NCBI GenBank assembly: GCA_965219855.1 | Contig: CBDCOR010000006.1 | Coordinates: 1 to 64,000, forward strand | Length of the DNA stretch: 64,000 nucleotides | Direction of reading: 5' to 3' | Source of the DNA: CAUZIZ01 sp965219855 | Lineage (GTDB): Bacteria; Acidobacteriota; UBA6911; RPQK01; JAJDTT01 | Shown here: positions 32,689 through 41,312 of the stretch, piece after piece | Numbering within the stretch: position 1 is the stretch's first letter | Layout of the letters: the number at the start of each line of letters is the position of its first letter | Made by a program: the position numbers and the translations under genes | The notes under the pieces: generated by a model | What the model saw: the letters and a program-made list of their open reading frames with translations, nothing else | The model's database searches: none | What the model was told of the DNA's origin: nothing

Positions 32689-34686
32689 ATGAACCAGCCG
32701 GCCCCTAAGGATCCTTCTCAATTCAAGCCTTTCGTCCCCGCCCAAAGCGAGCTTCCAGAACTCACGATAAAGGCGGTTGTCCTGGGCGTGATCATGGCGA
32801 TCTTGCTAGGAGCCGCAAATGCCTATCTAGGTATGAAGGCCGGGCTCACCGTGGCCGCCACCTTTCCAGCAGCCGTAGTCGCGATGGCCGCTCTGCGTAC
32901 CTTCCGGGGATCGATACTGGAAGAAAACGTTGCCCGAACCACCGCCTCCGTGGGAGAGGCGCTGGTCGCCGGCGCGATCTTTACGATTCCGGCATTCGTG
33001 ATCAGCGGCGTCTGGGATGAGCTGCGCTATTGGGAATGCACCCTAATCATGCTCACCGGAGGCGTCCTGGGAGTCCTCTTCATCATCGTGCTCAGACGGA
33101 CGATGGTCGAAGAAGCCCATCTTCCCTTCCCCGAAAGCGTTGCGGCGGCCGAACTGGTCAAGGCGGGCCAAGGCGGCCAGACTGGCGCCGGCTACATCTT
33201 CTCCGCCATGGGTATCGCCGGCTTGTGGGAACTGCTCAAGAACAGCAACGGGATACAGGTCATCTCCGACTATGCCCGCACCTTTATTACCCTGGGGAGC
33301 TCCCGCATCGAGATTCTGGGAAAGAAGTTGACCTACGCTGGAGGGCTGCTGCTGGAGTCTCCCGCTGCCTCTCCGGCCTTGGTCGGTGTCGGATTCATCG
33401 TCGGACCTTCCATCTCGACCATCGTTTTTGCGGGAGCTCTCCTGGGATGGCTGTTGCTGGTGCCACTGAGCGTTTTCTTGAACCCGGACCTGTCCACCGG
33501 GATCACCGGGTCCTCTTCCTGGATCGGGCTGAGCGAAGAAGTCTGGCTGAAACAGGTCAGACCGCTGGCGGTGGGCACCATGATCGTGGCCTCGTTTCAC
33601 ACCCTCTTCAAACTGAGAACTTCCCTTCTCCGCGGGATTCGTCAAGCCGTCCAGAATCTTCAGGCCTCCAGGGAGGGCAATGACGAGAGCAATCGACTCG
33701 ACATCGACCTGGACTTTCGATGGATCGGTGCTGCGATCGCCTGTCTCTCGATCCCCCTGTTCTTTCTTTATCTTCATTTCAGCGGCTCCGGCCTGGGATC
33801 CGTGCTCCTCACCGTGATCATGATCGTCCTGGGCTTCCTGTTCGCCGCGGTGGCCGGATACCTGGTGGGTCTGTTGGGAAGTTCCAACAACCCCATCAGC
33901 GGACTTACGCTGAGCACTCTGCTCATCTCAGCGATTCTGATGGTCATGATCGGAGTCACCGGAGAAGCCGGCATCATGGGAGTCCTGGGAGTGGCAGGGG
34001 TGGTTTGCTGCGCCGCCGGAATCGCCGGAGACATGATCCAGGATCTCAAGGTAGGCCATATCCTCGGAGGCACACCCTGGAAGATGGAAGTGGCCGAAAT
34101 GATTGGGGTCATTATTGCCGCCTTCGTCTTAGTCTGGCCGCTAATTGCGATGGACCGGGTCTACGGGATCGGCAGCTCCGAGCTGCCAGCGCCCCAGGCG
34201 GGTCTGATGGCGTTGATGGCCAGAGGCATCGTCGGAGGCGAAATGGCCTGGCCCCTGGTGATCGCCGGCATCTTCTTCGCTGTTGCCCTCATCCTCATCA
34301 AGGCACCGTCCCCGATGCTGATCGCTGTGGGCATGTACCTTCCTTTTCATTCCACGGCAGCCATCTTCGTAGGCGGGATCTTTCGCTGGATTCTGGACAG
34401 GAAGCTGGCCAAGAATGACGTCTCCTCAGAGGGCCGGGCTCGGGCCGTCAACTCAGGTGTCCTCCTCTCCTCTGGCTTTATCGCGGGTGAGGCGCTGATG
34501 GCGTTGCTACTGGCTTTCCTCGTCCTGGGCGCCGACCTCTTCGGCTGGGGAGATGTGCTTCCCAGCATCTCAGAGAACCCCTGGCTGGGAATGCTGATCT
34601 TCTTGTTACTGCTGTACCTGCTGGTAAAGGTTCCCTTGGGTGCCTCCCAGAAGGAAGGTGGTCCCAGCATGAAGCTCGAATCATGA
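32689..34686 (+). CDS. OPT family oligopeptide/metal-chelate transporter
   Basis: 665 residues from MNQPAPKDPSQFKPF, with GGAGG nine bases upstream; the longer frame from 32635 lacks such a site. ELTIKAVVLGVIMAILLGAA begins the first of about 14-16 membrane segments, NAYLGMKAGLTVAATFPAAV is the conserved first-loop motif of the OPT superfamily, and PFPESVAAAELVKAGQGG another hallmark. Bacterial members take up oligopeptides or metal-peptide complexes using the proton gradient; substrate not readable. Strongly hydrophobic throughout, C terminus LLYLLVKVPLGAS. No operon partner. Confidence 0.93.
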   Translation: MNQPAPKDPSQFKPFVPAQSELPELTIKAVVLGVIMAILLGAANAYLGMKAGLTVAATFPAAVVAMAALRTFRGSILEENVARTTASVGEALVAGAIFTIPAFVISGVWDELRYWECTLIMLTGGVLGVLFIIVLRRTMVEEAHLPFPESVAAAELVKAGQGGQTGAGYIFSAMGIAGLWELLKNSNGIQVISDYARTFITLGSSRIEILGKKLTYAGGLLLESPAASPALVGVGFIVGPSISTIVFAGALLGWLLLVPLSVFLNPDLSTGITGSSSWIGLSEEVWLKQVRPLAVGTMIVASFHTLFKLRTSLLRGIRQAVQNLQASREGNDESNRLDIDLDFRWIGAAIACLSIPLFFLYLHFSGSGLGSVLLTVIMIVLGFLFAAVAGYLVGLLGSSNNPISGLTLSTLLISAILMVMIGVTGEAGIMGVLGVAGVVCCAAGIAGDMIQDLKVGHILGGTPWKMEVAEMIGVIIAAFVLVWPLIAMDRVYGIGSSELPAPQAGLMALMARGIVGGEMAWPLVIAGIFFAVALILIKAPSPMLIAVGMYLPFHSTAAIFVGGIFRWILDRKLAKNDVSSEGRARAVNSGVLLSSGFIAGEALMALLLAFLVLGADLFGWGDVLPSISENPWLGMLIFLLLLYLLVKVPLGASQKEGGPSMKLES

Positions 34687-34702
34687 AGCAAGACTCTGCT
34701 CT

Positions 34703-34888
34703 AAGGGCTCGTGCAAGAATAACTTCGCAGAGCTGGCGCTCAGATTTGCACCAGATTTGGTCGCGAACAATTGAGTGAAACCGCAGGCGTAGCCGGGCCC
34801 ACGTTGAGGATTTCGCGATTGAGGAGCGGCCGAAGATGGTGTGAAGATGAGATGCCAGAATGTGAAGTTATTTTTGCACGAGCCCTAA
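34703..34888. repeat. MITE-like element with 23-bp terminal inverted repeats
   Basis: agggctcgtgcaagaataac (continuing ttc) at 34703-34725 is matched, with one mismatch, by the inverted copy ending at 34887. The flanks read ctctaa|ggg and ccc|taag, so taa is a possible target duplication. The 185-bp interior has no gene of its own, but the right end supplies the start codon of the PqqD-like gene. Related single ends occur at 37447-37462 and 55617-55632. Confidence 0.78.
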
Positions 34889-35217
34889 GCTGCCAGCCCC
34901 GGCGGCTCCTCGAGTGGCGGGAAGACGACAAGGGACAAGCCGTTCTCCTACGACCAAAGCTGGGCGGCTCTCGTCTGGCCAAATGGTGCTCTAAACACCT
35001 CCAGAACCCCTATTACCGGATTCGCCTTGATGACATTGGGACTCTGATTTGGAAATCGTGTGACGGTCGCACAACGCTATCGTCGATACTTCAGGCCATG
35101 CGAGAGCACTTCGGGACCGGGGTAGAGCCCGCTGAAGATCGACTCTGGCGCTTTCTTCAAATCATGCGACGTTCGCGCCTGATCGAACTGTCATGCCCGG
35201 AATCGAAGACTCGATAG
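34852..35217 (+). CDS. PqqD-like protein with a MITE-derived N terminus
   Basis: About 121 residues from MPECEVIFARALSCQPRRLL. The core PYYRIRLDDIGTLIWKSCDG then RTTLSSILQAMREHFG and DRLWRFLQIMRRSRLIEL is the winged-helix PqqD fold, which binds peptide precursors and presents them to radical SAM enzymes. No peptide precursor or radical SAM gene is nearby; many stand-alone PqqD-like proteins have unknown roles. The first dozen residues are encoded by the right terminal repeat of the MITE; no other good start exists before the conserved core. The last 25 bases overlap murB. Confidence 0.72.
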   Translation: MPECEVIFARALSCQPRRLLEWREDDKGQAVLLRPKLGGSRLAKWCSKHLQNPYYRIRLDDIGTLIWKSCDGRTTLSSILQAMREHFGTGVEPAEDRLWRFLQIMRRSRLIELSCPESKTR

Positions 35218-36170
35218 CGAAACAATCGCCGCTTGAGGGGGTCCTCTCCTCGGTCCGTCTGGCACCTCTGACCACTATGGGTGTGGGTGGACGAAGCCGC
35301 TGGTTTTCGGAGATACGAGACTCAGAGAGTCTAGAGAAAACCTACGCCTGGGCGAAGGGTCAGGCCCTCCCGATATTCTTCCTGGGTGACGGGAGCAACA
35401 TGCTCTTCTCTGATCTGGAATTCCCGGGTCTGATCCTGCGGAATCGCACCTCGGGAAGGGAGCGCAGTGGCAACGAGATTCTGGTTGCCGGTGGGGAGAA
35501 TCTGGGCGATCTGATTCGTTGGACCAACCAACAACAACTTTCGGGAATGGAACGAATGTACGGGATTCCGGGAACACTTGCTGGTGCGCTGGTGGGAAAC
35601 GCCGGTGCTTATGGGCAGGAGATCTGTGAATCCATCACAGAGACCACCGTCTGGTCCCCTGATGGAGTGATTCGCAGGCTCACCCGATCCCAGCTCAAGT
35701 TCGGCTATCGCCACAGCATCTTCAAAGAGCAGAAGGATTGTTTCATCCTCGACTGTACCTTGAATCTGAAACGCAGTCGGGAAAAGCTTCAGGGGATTTC
35801 CGATTCGATCCTGGAAACTCGACTAACCAAGTACCCTATGGGCTTGAAGTGCCCCGGGAGCTTCTTCAAGAACGTCTTGGCCTCAGAGCTTTCGGATCAG
35901 GTCCGTCTGGGTATCCCGGACGACTTCGTCCAGTTCGGCAAGATCCCAGCGGGAAAATTGCTCGAGGCCGTGGGCGCCAAAGGGGCCCGCTTGGGGAACG
36001 CATTATTCGCCAAACATCACGCCAATTTGTTGGTCAATGAAGGGAATGCCAGTTCCAAAGACATACTGAGTCTTGCCAACAAGTATGCGGATCGCGTCCG
36101 CAGGCGCTTTCACCTTTCGCTGGAACCTGAGATATTCATAGTGGACGATCAAAAATGGCCACAACAGTAG
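35193..36170 (+). CDS. murB: UDP-N-acetylenolpyruvoylglucosamine reductase
   Basis: 325 residues. It reduces the enolpyruvyl group of UDP-GlcNAc-enolpyruvate with NADPH and FAD, the second committed step to peptidoglycan. FAD-domain motifs: PLTTMGVGGRSRWF, PIFFLGDGSNMLFSD, YGIPGTLAGALVGNAGAYGQ; FGYRHSIFK is the Tyr/Arg segment; CPGSFFKN holds the proton-donor Ser; PAGKLLEAVGAKGARLGNA and HANLLVNEGNASSKDI close the fold. It overlaps murA by 16 bases; the pair is probably co-transcribed. The start overlaps the end of the PqqD-like gene. Confidence 0.96.
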   Translation: MPGIEDSIAKQSPLEGVLSSVRLAPLTTMGVGGRSRWFSEIRDSESLEKTYAWAKGQALPIFFLGDGSNMLFSDLEFPGLILRNRTSGRERSGNEILVAGGENLGDLIRWTNQQQLSGMERMYGIPGTLAGALVGNAGAYGQEICESITETTVWSPDGVIRRLTRSQLKFGYRHSIFKEQKDCFILDCTLNLKRSREKLQGISDSILETRLTKYPMGLKCPGSFFKNVLASELSDQVRLGIPDDFVQFGKIPAGKLLEAVGAKGARLGNALFAKHHANLLVNEGNASSKDILSLANKYADRVRRRFHLSLEPEIFIVDDQKWPQQ

Positions 36171-37447
36171 TGCCCTCGAGAAGAGGTGCGAGCCGTAAGT
36201 TTGTCATCACTGGAGGGAGCCGGCTGGCTGGGGAGTATCCAGTCCAGGGGAACAAGAATGCTGCCCTACCCCTGATCTGCGCGGCTCTGCTGGCTCGTGC
36301 TCCGGTGCTCCTGCGTCACGTCCCCCGCATCGATGACGTCGACAACCTGCTGCTCCTGATCCAGGCCCTCGGTGTCGAAGTCGAGTGGCAGGGTGAGGAG
36401 CTACTCCTCTACTCCAGCAATCTCGAATCCAACGAGCTCCCCGCCCAACTGGTGGAGCGGCTTCGTGGGGCAGTGCTTCTGCTGGGACCACTCGCGGCAG
36501 CCTTCGACCGCATCTCTTGCGCCGTCCCCGGAGGCTGTCCCATCGGACGCCGATCCTTCGATGTTCACTGGAAAGTGTTCCAGGCCGCCGGTTACTCGGT
36601 TGACGAGGGCCCCGGCAAGATCGAGTTGAGAAGGACGGCGCGGGTCAAAGAGCCCAACGTCTACCTGGAAGAGTCGTCAGTAACGGCTACGGAGAATGCA
36701 CTCCTACTCTTCAGCGCCTTGGGCGCAGGCACCATCGAAAATCCGGCTCGGGAGCCGCATGTCTTCAGCCTGATCGAGTTCCTCAACCTGATGGGCTGCG
36801 AGATCGAGCTGCATCCACTCTACTTCCGGATCCTGCGAGGACTGAATCAGGAAGGACGCGAGATCGCGTTCGATGTCCCTCCCGACTACGCCGATGCCGG
36901 GACTATTGCCATCGCTACCGCCATCACCGGTGGAGATGTCCTGATCCGGGGAATCAGGAATCAGGAAATGATGGGCATCCAGACGGTGCTTCGTCGGTTT
37001 GGCATCGAGTTGCAGTTCCTGACCGAAACGGATCTGAAGGTAGGACCCTCGGCTTTGAAGAATCCTTCGCAAATCACGGCCGGACCCTGGCCACTGTTTC
37101 CAACCGACCTGGTTAGCCTGGCCATCGTGCTGGCCACCCAGACTTCGGGACTGTGTCTGATTCACGACTGGATGTACGAGGCTCGAATGTTTTTCGTCGA
37201 CAAGTTGGTGCGCATGGGGGCCCGTATCACGATGTGTGACCCTCACCGAGTCCTGGTGGAGGGACCTAGCCGATTGCGAGGAAAACGCCTGGAATCTCCT
37301 GACATTCGGGCGGGTATGGCACTCCTCGTCGCAGGCCTGTGTGCCGAAGGTGAAACGGTTATCGAGCACGGTGAAATGGTGCTCCGAGGTTACGAAAAAG
37401 TGACGGAAAGACTGCGCAACATTGGGGCCCTCATCTCGGAGGAGTAA
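36155..37447 (+). CDS. murA: UDP-N-acetylglucosamine 1-carboxyvinyltransferase
   Basis: 430 residues, the usual length. It transfers enolpyruvate from PEP to UDP-GlcNAc. GEYPVQGNKNAALPLICAAL carries the Lys-Asn substrate pair, VPGGCPIGRRSFD the loop Cys that reacts with PEP and fosfomycin (Cys rather than Asp, so fosfomycin sensitivity would be expected), and FPTDLVSLAIVLA the catalytic Asp. SVTATENALLLFSALGAG is another fold marker. Overlaps murB upstream. A 16-base MITE-end-like sequence begins at its stop codon. Confidence 0.96.
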   Translation: MATTVVPSRRGASRKFVITGGSRLAGEYPVQGNKNAALPLICAALLARAPVLLRHVPRIDDVDNLLLLIQALGVEVEWQGEELLLYSSNLESNELPAQLVERLRGAVLLLGPLAAAFDRISCAVPGGCPIGRRSFDVHWKVFQAAGYSVDEGPGKIELRRTARVKEPNVYLEESSVTATENALLLFSALGAGTIENPAREPHVFSLIEFLNLMGCEIELHPLYFRILRGLNQEGREIAFDVPPDYADAGTIAIATAITGGDVLIRGIRNQEMMGIQTVLRRFGIELQFLTETDLKVGPSALKNPSQITAGPWPLFPTDLVSLAIVLATQTSGLCLIHDWMYEARMFFVDKLVRMGARITMCDPHRVLVEGPSRLRGKRLESPDIRAGMALLVAGLCAEGETVIEHGEMVLRGYEKVTERLRNIGALISEE

Positions 37448-37462
37448 GGGTTCGTGCAAGAA
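37447..37462. repeat. Orphan MITE end
   Basis: agggttcgtgcaagaa directly at the murA stop resembles the terminal repeat of the MITE at 34703 (agggctcgtgcaagaa, one change). No partner end is visible nearby, so it is a relic or a solo end. Confidence 0.5.
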
Positions 37463-37464
37463 CC

Positions 37465-37674
37465 ATGAAGACGATCGGATCGGTCATATCCTTTCACTTT
37501 TCACTCTTCTCTCTGGGCGAAGGGATAAAGTGCGCGAGTATCGCCAGCTGTATCGCTTTGGCGCTAGCGCTTCCACCCTTCAGCTACCTGATGATTCCCC
37601 ATTATCAGTTCCGCTATCGCCGGGTCGAGATCAGCCGCGTCGAATTCGATCACGAGTACTTTGGCGCTATCTAA
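37465..37674 (+). CDS. Small hypothetical ORF
   Basis: 69 residues starting MKTIGSVISFHFSLFSLGEG, with a hydrophobic middle (ASIASCIALALALPPFSYLM) and a polar end (FRYRRVEISRVEFDHEYFGAI). Its TAA overlaps the ATG of the next small ORF (TAATG), which hints at coupling. I recognise no family and see no strong ribosome site. It may be real or chance. Confidence 0.3.
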   Translation: MKTIGSVISFHFSLFSLGEGIKCASIASCIALALALPPFSYLMIPHYQFRYRRVEISRVEFDHEYFGAI

Positions 37675-37871
37675 TGAACGAACCAGACTGTACCTCTCTA
37701 GAGACTCCATCTGAGAAGATTGGAATCTTCAGGAGCTGGCGCCAGCTCTACCTCACCGTGCTCGTCTACACGGTCGTGCTGATCCTTTTGCTCCATCTGC
37801 TGGGTTCCTATCTTCTGTCTGAAGCCAGTAGTGTCCCAACGTTTGGGTTTCTAATCTCTGTAAAGTATTAA
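37674..37871 (+). pseudogene. Small membrane protein upstream of SSS symporter, 3' end replaced by IS4
   Basis: The frame begins MNEPDCTSLETPSEKIGIFR, then has a single membrane helix (LYLTVLVYTVVLILLLHLLG) and reads into the IS4 element at 37826. Taking out the IS and one 9-bp duplication gives a 53-residue protein ending YLLSEASS and a stop at 39158-39160, only 34 bases before the symporter's GTG. So it was a small gene just ahead of the SSS gene and may encode a small accessory subunit of the transporter; that role is inference. The present version has an 11-residue IS-derived tail. Confidence 0.55.
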
Positions 37872-39141
37872 TGAGTAATATGTTAGAGAAGATAATGGGT
37901 GTTTCCGACTTGAAAGTGAGTGTACGCTCACGCCCTTCAGTTCATAAGGAGGGCGAGCATGTACACGGGCACGACGATTTTTTCTCAGGTGATGCGGCAT
38001 CTTCCCTGGCATCATTTTCATCGCATTGTTCAGCACTACGGAGGCGACTACAAGGTCAAGTCGTTCCGCTGTGCCGACCATTACCGGGTCATGGCCTTTG
38101 CACAGTTGACCTATCGCGAGAGCTTGCGCGATATCGAAGCCTGCCTACGGGCCATGAGATCCAAGCTCTTCCACATGGGCATTCGCTCCACGGTCTCCCG
38201 CAACAATCTGTCCAATGCCAACGAGAGGCGCGACTGGCGCATCTATGCCGAGTTTGCCCAAGTGCTTATCGCCGAAGCGCGCCGCCTGTACACCGACGAG
38301 GACCTGGGAGTCGATCTGAACGCGACCGTCTATGCCTTGGACTCCACGACCATCGACCTGTGCCTCTCGGTCTTCCCCTGGGCGCGCTTCCGCCGTACCA
38401 AGGGGGCGATCAAACTGCATACCTTGCTCAACCTGCACGGCGCCATTCCCGAGTTCGTTCTGATCTCGGACGGAAAACTGCACGATGTCCACGCCTTGGA
38501 CCACCTGATTCCTTGTCCCGGTGCCTACTACATCATGGATCGCGGATACCTGGATTTCGGGCGCCTGTACCGACTCCATTCTGCCCGGTCGTTATTCGTG
38601 ACCCGCGCCAAGGCCAACTTCAAGTTCCGCCGCCGCTACTCCCACCCGGTGGACAGAACGACGGGACTGATCTGCGACCAAACTGTCCTGCTGAGCACCT
38701 TCTATCCGGCCAAGGCCTACCCCGAACCTTTGCGTCGCATCAAGTTCTTCGACGTCACCACCGACCTGCGGCTAGTATTCCTCACCAACGACTTTGCTTC
38801 TCCCGCTCTGACTATTGCCCGGCTCTACAAGCTCCGCTGGCAGATCGAACTGTTCTTCAAATGGATCAAACAGCATCTCCGCATCAAGGCCTTTTACGGC
38901 ACCAGTCCCAATGCCGTGAAAACACAAATCTGGATCGCCCTCAGTACCTACCTGCTCATCGCCATCATCCGCAAGCGCCTCTATCTCGAGTTGCCGCTCT
39001 ACACAATTCTCCAGGTCCTGAGTGTCTCGCTCTTCGAGAAAACCCCAATTTTACAGGCCTTTCAGGACATGCATTACATTACTCAGAATAGTGACATTCA
39101 TAAACAGTTGATGTTATTCGACTAACGCTGGGACGCTACTG
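37826..39141 (+). mobile_element. IS4 family insertion sequence (1316 bp)
   Basis: Terminal inverted repeats cagtagtgtcccaacgtt (left) and cagtagcgtcccagcgtt (right, inverted) enclose one transposase. The flanks carry a perfect 9-bp direct repeat gtctgaagc (37817-37825 and 39142-39150), the target duplication. Confidence 0.95.
37959..39125 (+). CDS. IS4 family transposase
   Basis: 388 residues from MYTGTTIFSQVMRHLPWHHF; AAGGAGGGCGAGC in front of this ATG decides it over the upstream Met at 37920. The DDE core has VYALDSTTIDLCLSVFPWAR (first Asp), GAYYIMDRGYLDFGRLY (second Asp) and YKLRWQIELFFKWIKQHLRI (the Y-R-E-K-type signature of IS4). The frame is complete and looks active. It lies between the small ORF and the SSS symporter, reading in the same direction as both. 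Confidence 0.95.
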   Translation: MYTGTTIFSQVMRHLPWHHFHRIVQHYGGDYKVKSFRCADHYRVMAFAQLTYRESLRDIEACLRAMRSKLFHMGIRSTVSRNNLSNANERRDWRIYAEFAQVLIAEARRLYTDEDLGVDLNATVYALDSTTIDLCLSVFPWARFRRTKGAIKLHTLLNLHGAIPEFVLISDGKLHDVHALDHLIPCPGAYYIMDRGYLDFGRLYRLHSARSLFVTRAKANFKFRRRYSHPVDRTTGLICDQTVLLSTFYPAKAYPEPLRRIKFFDVTTDLRLVFLTNDFASPALTIARLYKLRWQIELFFKWIKQHLRIKAFYGTSPNAVKTQIWIALSTYLLIAIIRKRLYLELPLYTILQVLSVSLFEKTPILQAFQDMHYITQNSDIHKQLMLFD

Positions 39142-39194
39142 GTCTGAAGCATCGAGTTGATCACGATGACGGATGCTCTTCACGGAATGAATCA

Positions 39195-40877
39195 GTGACC
39201 TGGATTGACTGGCTGATCTTCGGCGTCTACTTGGCAGGAGTTGTCCTCTTTGGAATCGTCCAGAGCCGGAAGAGCTCAGGCATCGAGGGCTATTTCCTGG
39301 CCGGACGCACTCTTCCCTGGGGCACTATAGGGCTCTCGGTAATGGCTACCCAGGCCAGTGCCATCACCTTCATCGTAACCACAGGACAGGCCTATGACGA
39401 AGGCATGGAATTCATACAGATCTATCTTGCCCACCCCTTCGCCATTGTGGTGATCTGCGTTCTCTTCGTGCCCTTCTTCTACCGAGCCAAGGTCTACACC
39501 GCGTACGAATTCCTGGAGCGCCGCTACGATGCCAAGACACGATCTCTGACCAGCTTCTTGTTTCTCCTATCCCGGGGATTGGCAACCGGTATCGTGATGT
39601 ACGCGCCCGCGGTGGTCCTTTCTATTCTCATGGGCTGGGACGAGACCATCACCATCCTGGTCATAGGCGGAATTACCATCCTCTACACCGTGGTGGGAGG
39701 CATCACTGCCGTCGTCTGGACCGACGTGCTTCAAATGATCCTGATGTTCGCTGGGATCGGAGTTGCGCTGCTCGTGCTCTTCCAGGAGCTCCCATCGCAG
39801 GTCGGGGTCGGCGACGTCGTCTACATCGGGGGGATTCACCAGATGTGGAGGAGCATCGACTTGTCCTGGGATCCAACCAACACCTACACTCTGTGGTCGG
39901 GACTCATCGGAGGCTTTTTTCTTGCTCTGGCCTACTTCGGTTGTGATCAGAGCCAGGTGCAACGCTACCTCACGGCTCGCTCGCTGACCCACAGCCGACT
40001 GGCTCTGATCTTCAACGCCTTTCTCAAGGTGCCCATGCAGTTCCTGATCCTGGCCATCGGTGTGCTGCTTTTCGTCTTCTATCACTTCGAGCGCCCTCCT
40101 CTTATTTTCAATCCGGCCGAAGCCGAGGCGCTTAGGAGCAGTGTCCACCGGGAGACATTCTCAAAGCTCGAAGGGGACTACGAGGTCCTTCACGCCAAGC
40201 GACGCAGCAGCACCCTGGACCTGGTGCAGGTACGCTCCTCCGGCGGTGATCCATCGGTCCAACAGGCTCAGATTCGGGAATACGATTTGGAGCTGGCAGA
40301 CCTGCGCAAGCGCTCCAAAGAGCTCGTCGTACTGGACCGGGGTCGAGCTTCGAGCGACGTGAACTACGTCTTTCCCGGCTATCTGATTCACTATGTCCCT
40401 ACCGGAATCCTGGGTCTGATGATCGCGGTGATATTCGCCGCAGCGATGTCCTCGTTGGATTCGGAACTAACGTCCTTGTCCAGCGTTACCGTGGTCGACT
40501 TCTACCAGCGCTATTGGGCTCCTGGAGCAAGCGAACGCCACTCCCTCCTGGCAGCTCGGCTGGCGACCTTGTTCTGGGGCTTACTGGCAACCGGAATGGC
40601 CCTCTATGCAGGACAACTGGGCTCGCTGATCGTGGCCGTCAACCTGGTAGGGTCCTACTTCTACGGCTCGATGCTAGGCGTGTTCCTGTTGGCGTTCCTG
40701 GTGAAAAGATCTACTGCCACAGGTGCCTTCTGGGGCTTGATTTCAGGCATGCTTAGCGTCGTCTTGTTCAGTATTTTTACAGAGGCTTCTTGGCTGTATT
40801 ACAACGTGGTGGGAGCGTTGGCGGTGCTGATGGTTGGGTCGGTATTGGGCGCTGAAAAACGTCACGAACGAGCATGA
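39195..40877 (+). CDS. Sodium:solute symporter (SSS family) with a long polar insert
   Basis: 560 residues from a GTG start. The opening helix is followed by QSRKSSGIEGYFLAGRTLPW, the family signature; VVGGITAVVWTDVLQMILM and MSSLDSELTSLSSVTVVDFY are the other hallmarks. Between VFYHFERPPLIFNPAEAEAL and VNYVFPGYLIHY there is about 75 residues of charged, heptad-like sequence (YDLELADLRKRSKELV) that ordinary SSS proteins lack; it should face one side of the membrane as a coiled-coil domain. The small membrane ORF upstream was its neighbour before the IS4 insertion; the IS now separates the gene from any promoter further upstream. Confidence 0.92.
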   Translation: MTWIDWLIFGVYLAGVVLFGIVQSRKSSGIEGYFLAGRTLPWGTIGLSVMATQASAITFIVTTGQAYDEGMEFIQIYLAHPFAIVVICVLFVPFFYRAKVYTAYEFLERRYDAKTRSLTSFLFLLSRGLATGIVMYAPAVVLSILMGWDETITILVIGGITILYTVVGGITAVVWTDVLQMILMFAGIGVALLVLFQELPSQVGVGDVVYIGGIHQMWRSIDLSWDPTNTYTLWSGLIGGFFLALAYFGCDQSQVQRYLTARSLTHSRLALIFNAFLKVPMQFLILAIGVLLFVFYHFERPPLIFNPAEAEALRSSVHRETFSKLEGDYEVLHAKRRSSTLDLVQVRSSGGDPSVQQAQIREYDLELADLRKRSKELVVLDRGRASSDVNYVFPGYLIHYVPTGILGLMIAVIFAAAMSSLDSELTSLSSVTVVDFYQRYWAPGASERHSLLAARLATLFWGLLATGMALYAGQLGSLIVAVNLVGSYFYGSMLGVFLLAFLVKRSTATGAFWGLISGMLSVVLFSIFTEASWLYYNVVGALAVLMVGSVLGAEKRHERA

Positions 40878-41019
40878 TCGCCTCCGGGGCTTACCTCCAT
40901 TGTGCTGTTGTCCAGCTCTCTCCTGCCTTCGTCGTCCTCGACGGCCGGAACTTGGCCCCATATTGCTGACGAGTCAAGTCGTTCGCGGCTTTGCCCCAGG
41001 AGCGCTGGCCCCATTCGGC

Positions 41020-41226
41020 AAGGAAACTTCCCGAGCTATAGAAGCCGCCGGATCGTACCTGAAAGAAACTTCAGTCGAGGGACGTAGCGGTGGCCTCCAG
41101 GCCGCCGTCCGAGCCAAAGGCTCGGAAAAATAAGACTTCGGCCTGGAGGCCAAAGCTACATTCGCCAATAAAGTTTCAGGTTAGTCGCGCCCCAGCCGGG
41201 CTGCCCCATTCGAGAAAGAAACTTGA
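41020..41226 (+). repeat. Composite alpha-beta-alpha repeat, copy B (intron-free)
   Basis: Partial alpha at about 41020-41068, beta hairpin 41084-41159, alpha 41170-41224. It lies between the 3' ends of the SSS and PIG-L genes. The segment aacttcagtcgagggacgta, continuing gcggtggcc, is the empty form of the group II intron target. A shorter alpha fragment (gaagtttcaggttag) recurs at 41290-41305, after a small palindromic stretch tgcgacgttcggacgtgcga. Confidence 0.85.
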
Positions 41227-41312
41227 AGCCTCTCGCCACACTGTCCAGTGGCAAGAGACGTGCGACGTTCGGACGTGCGACGATCCAAATGAAGTTTCAG
41301 GTTAGTCCATCC

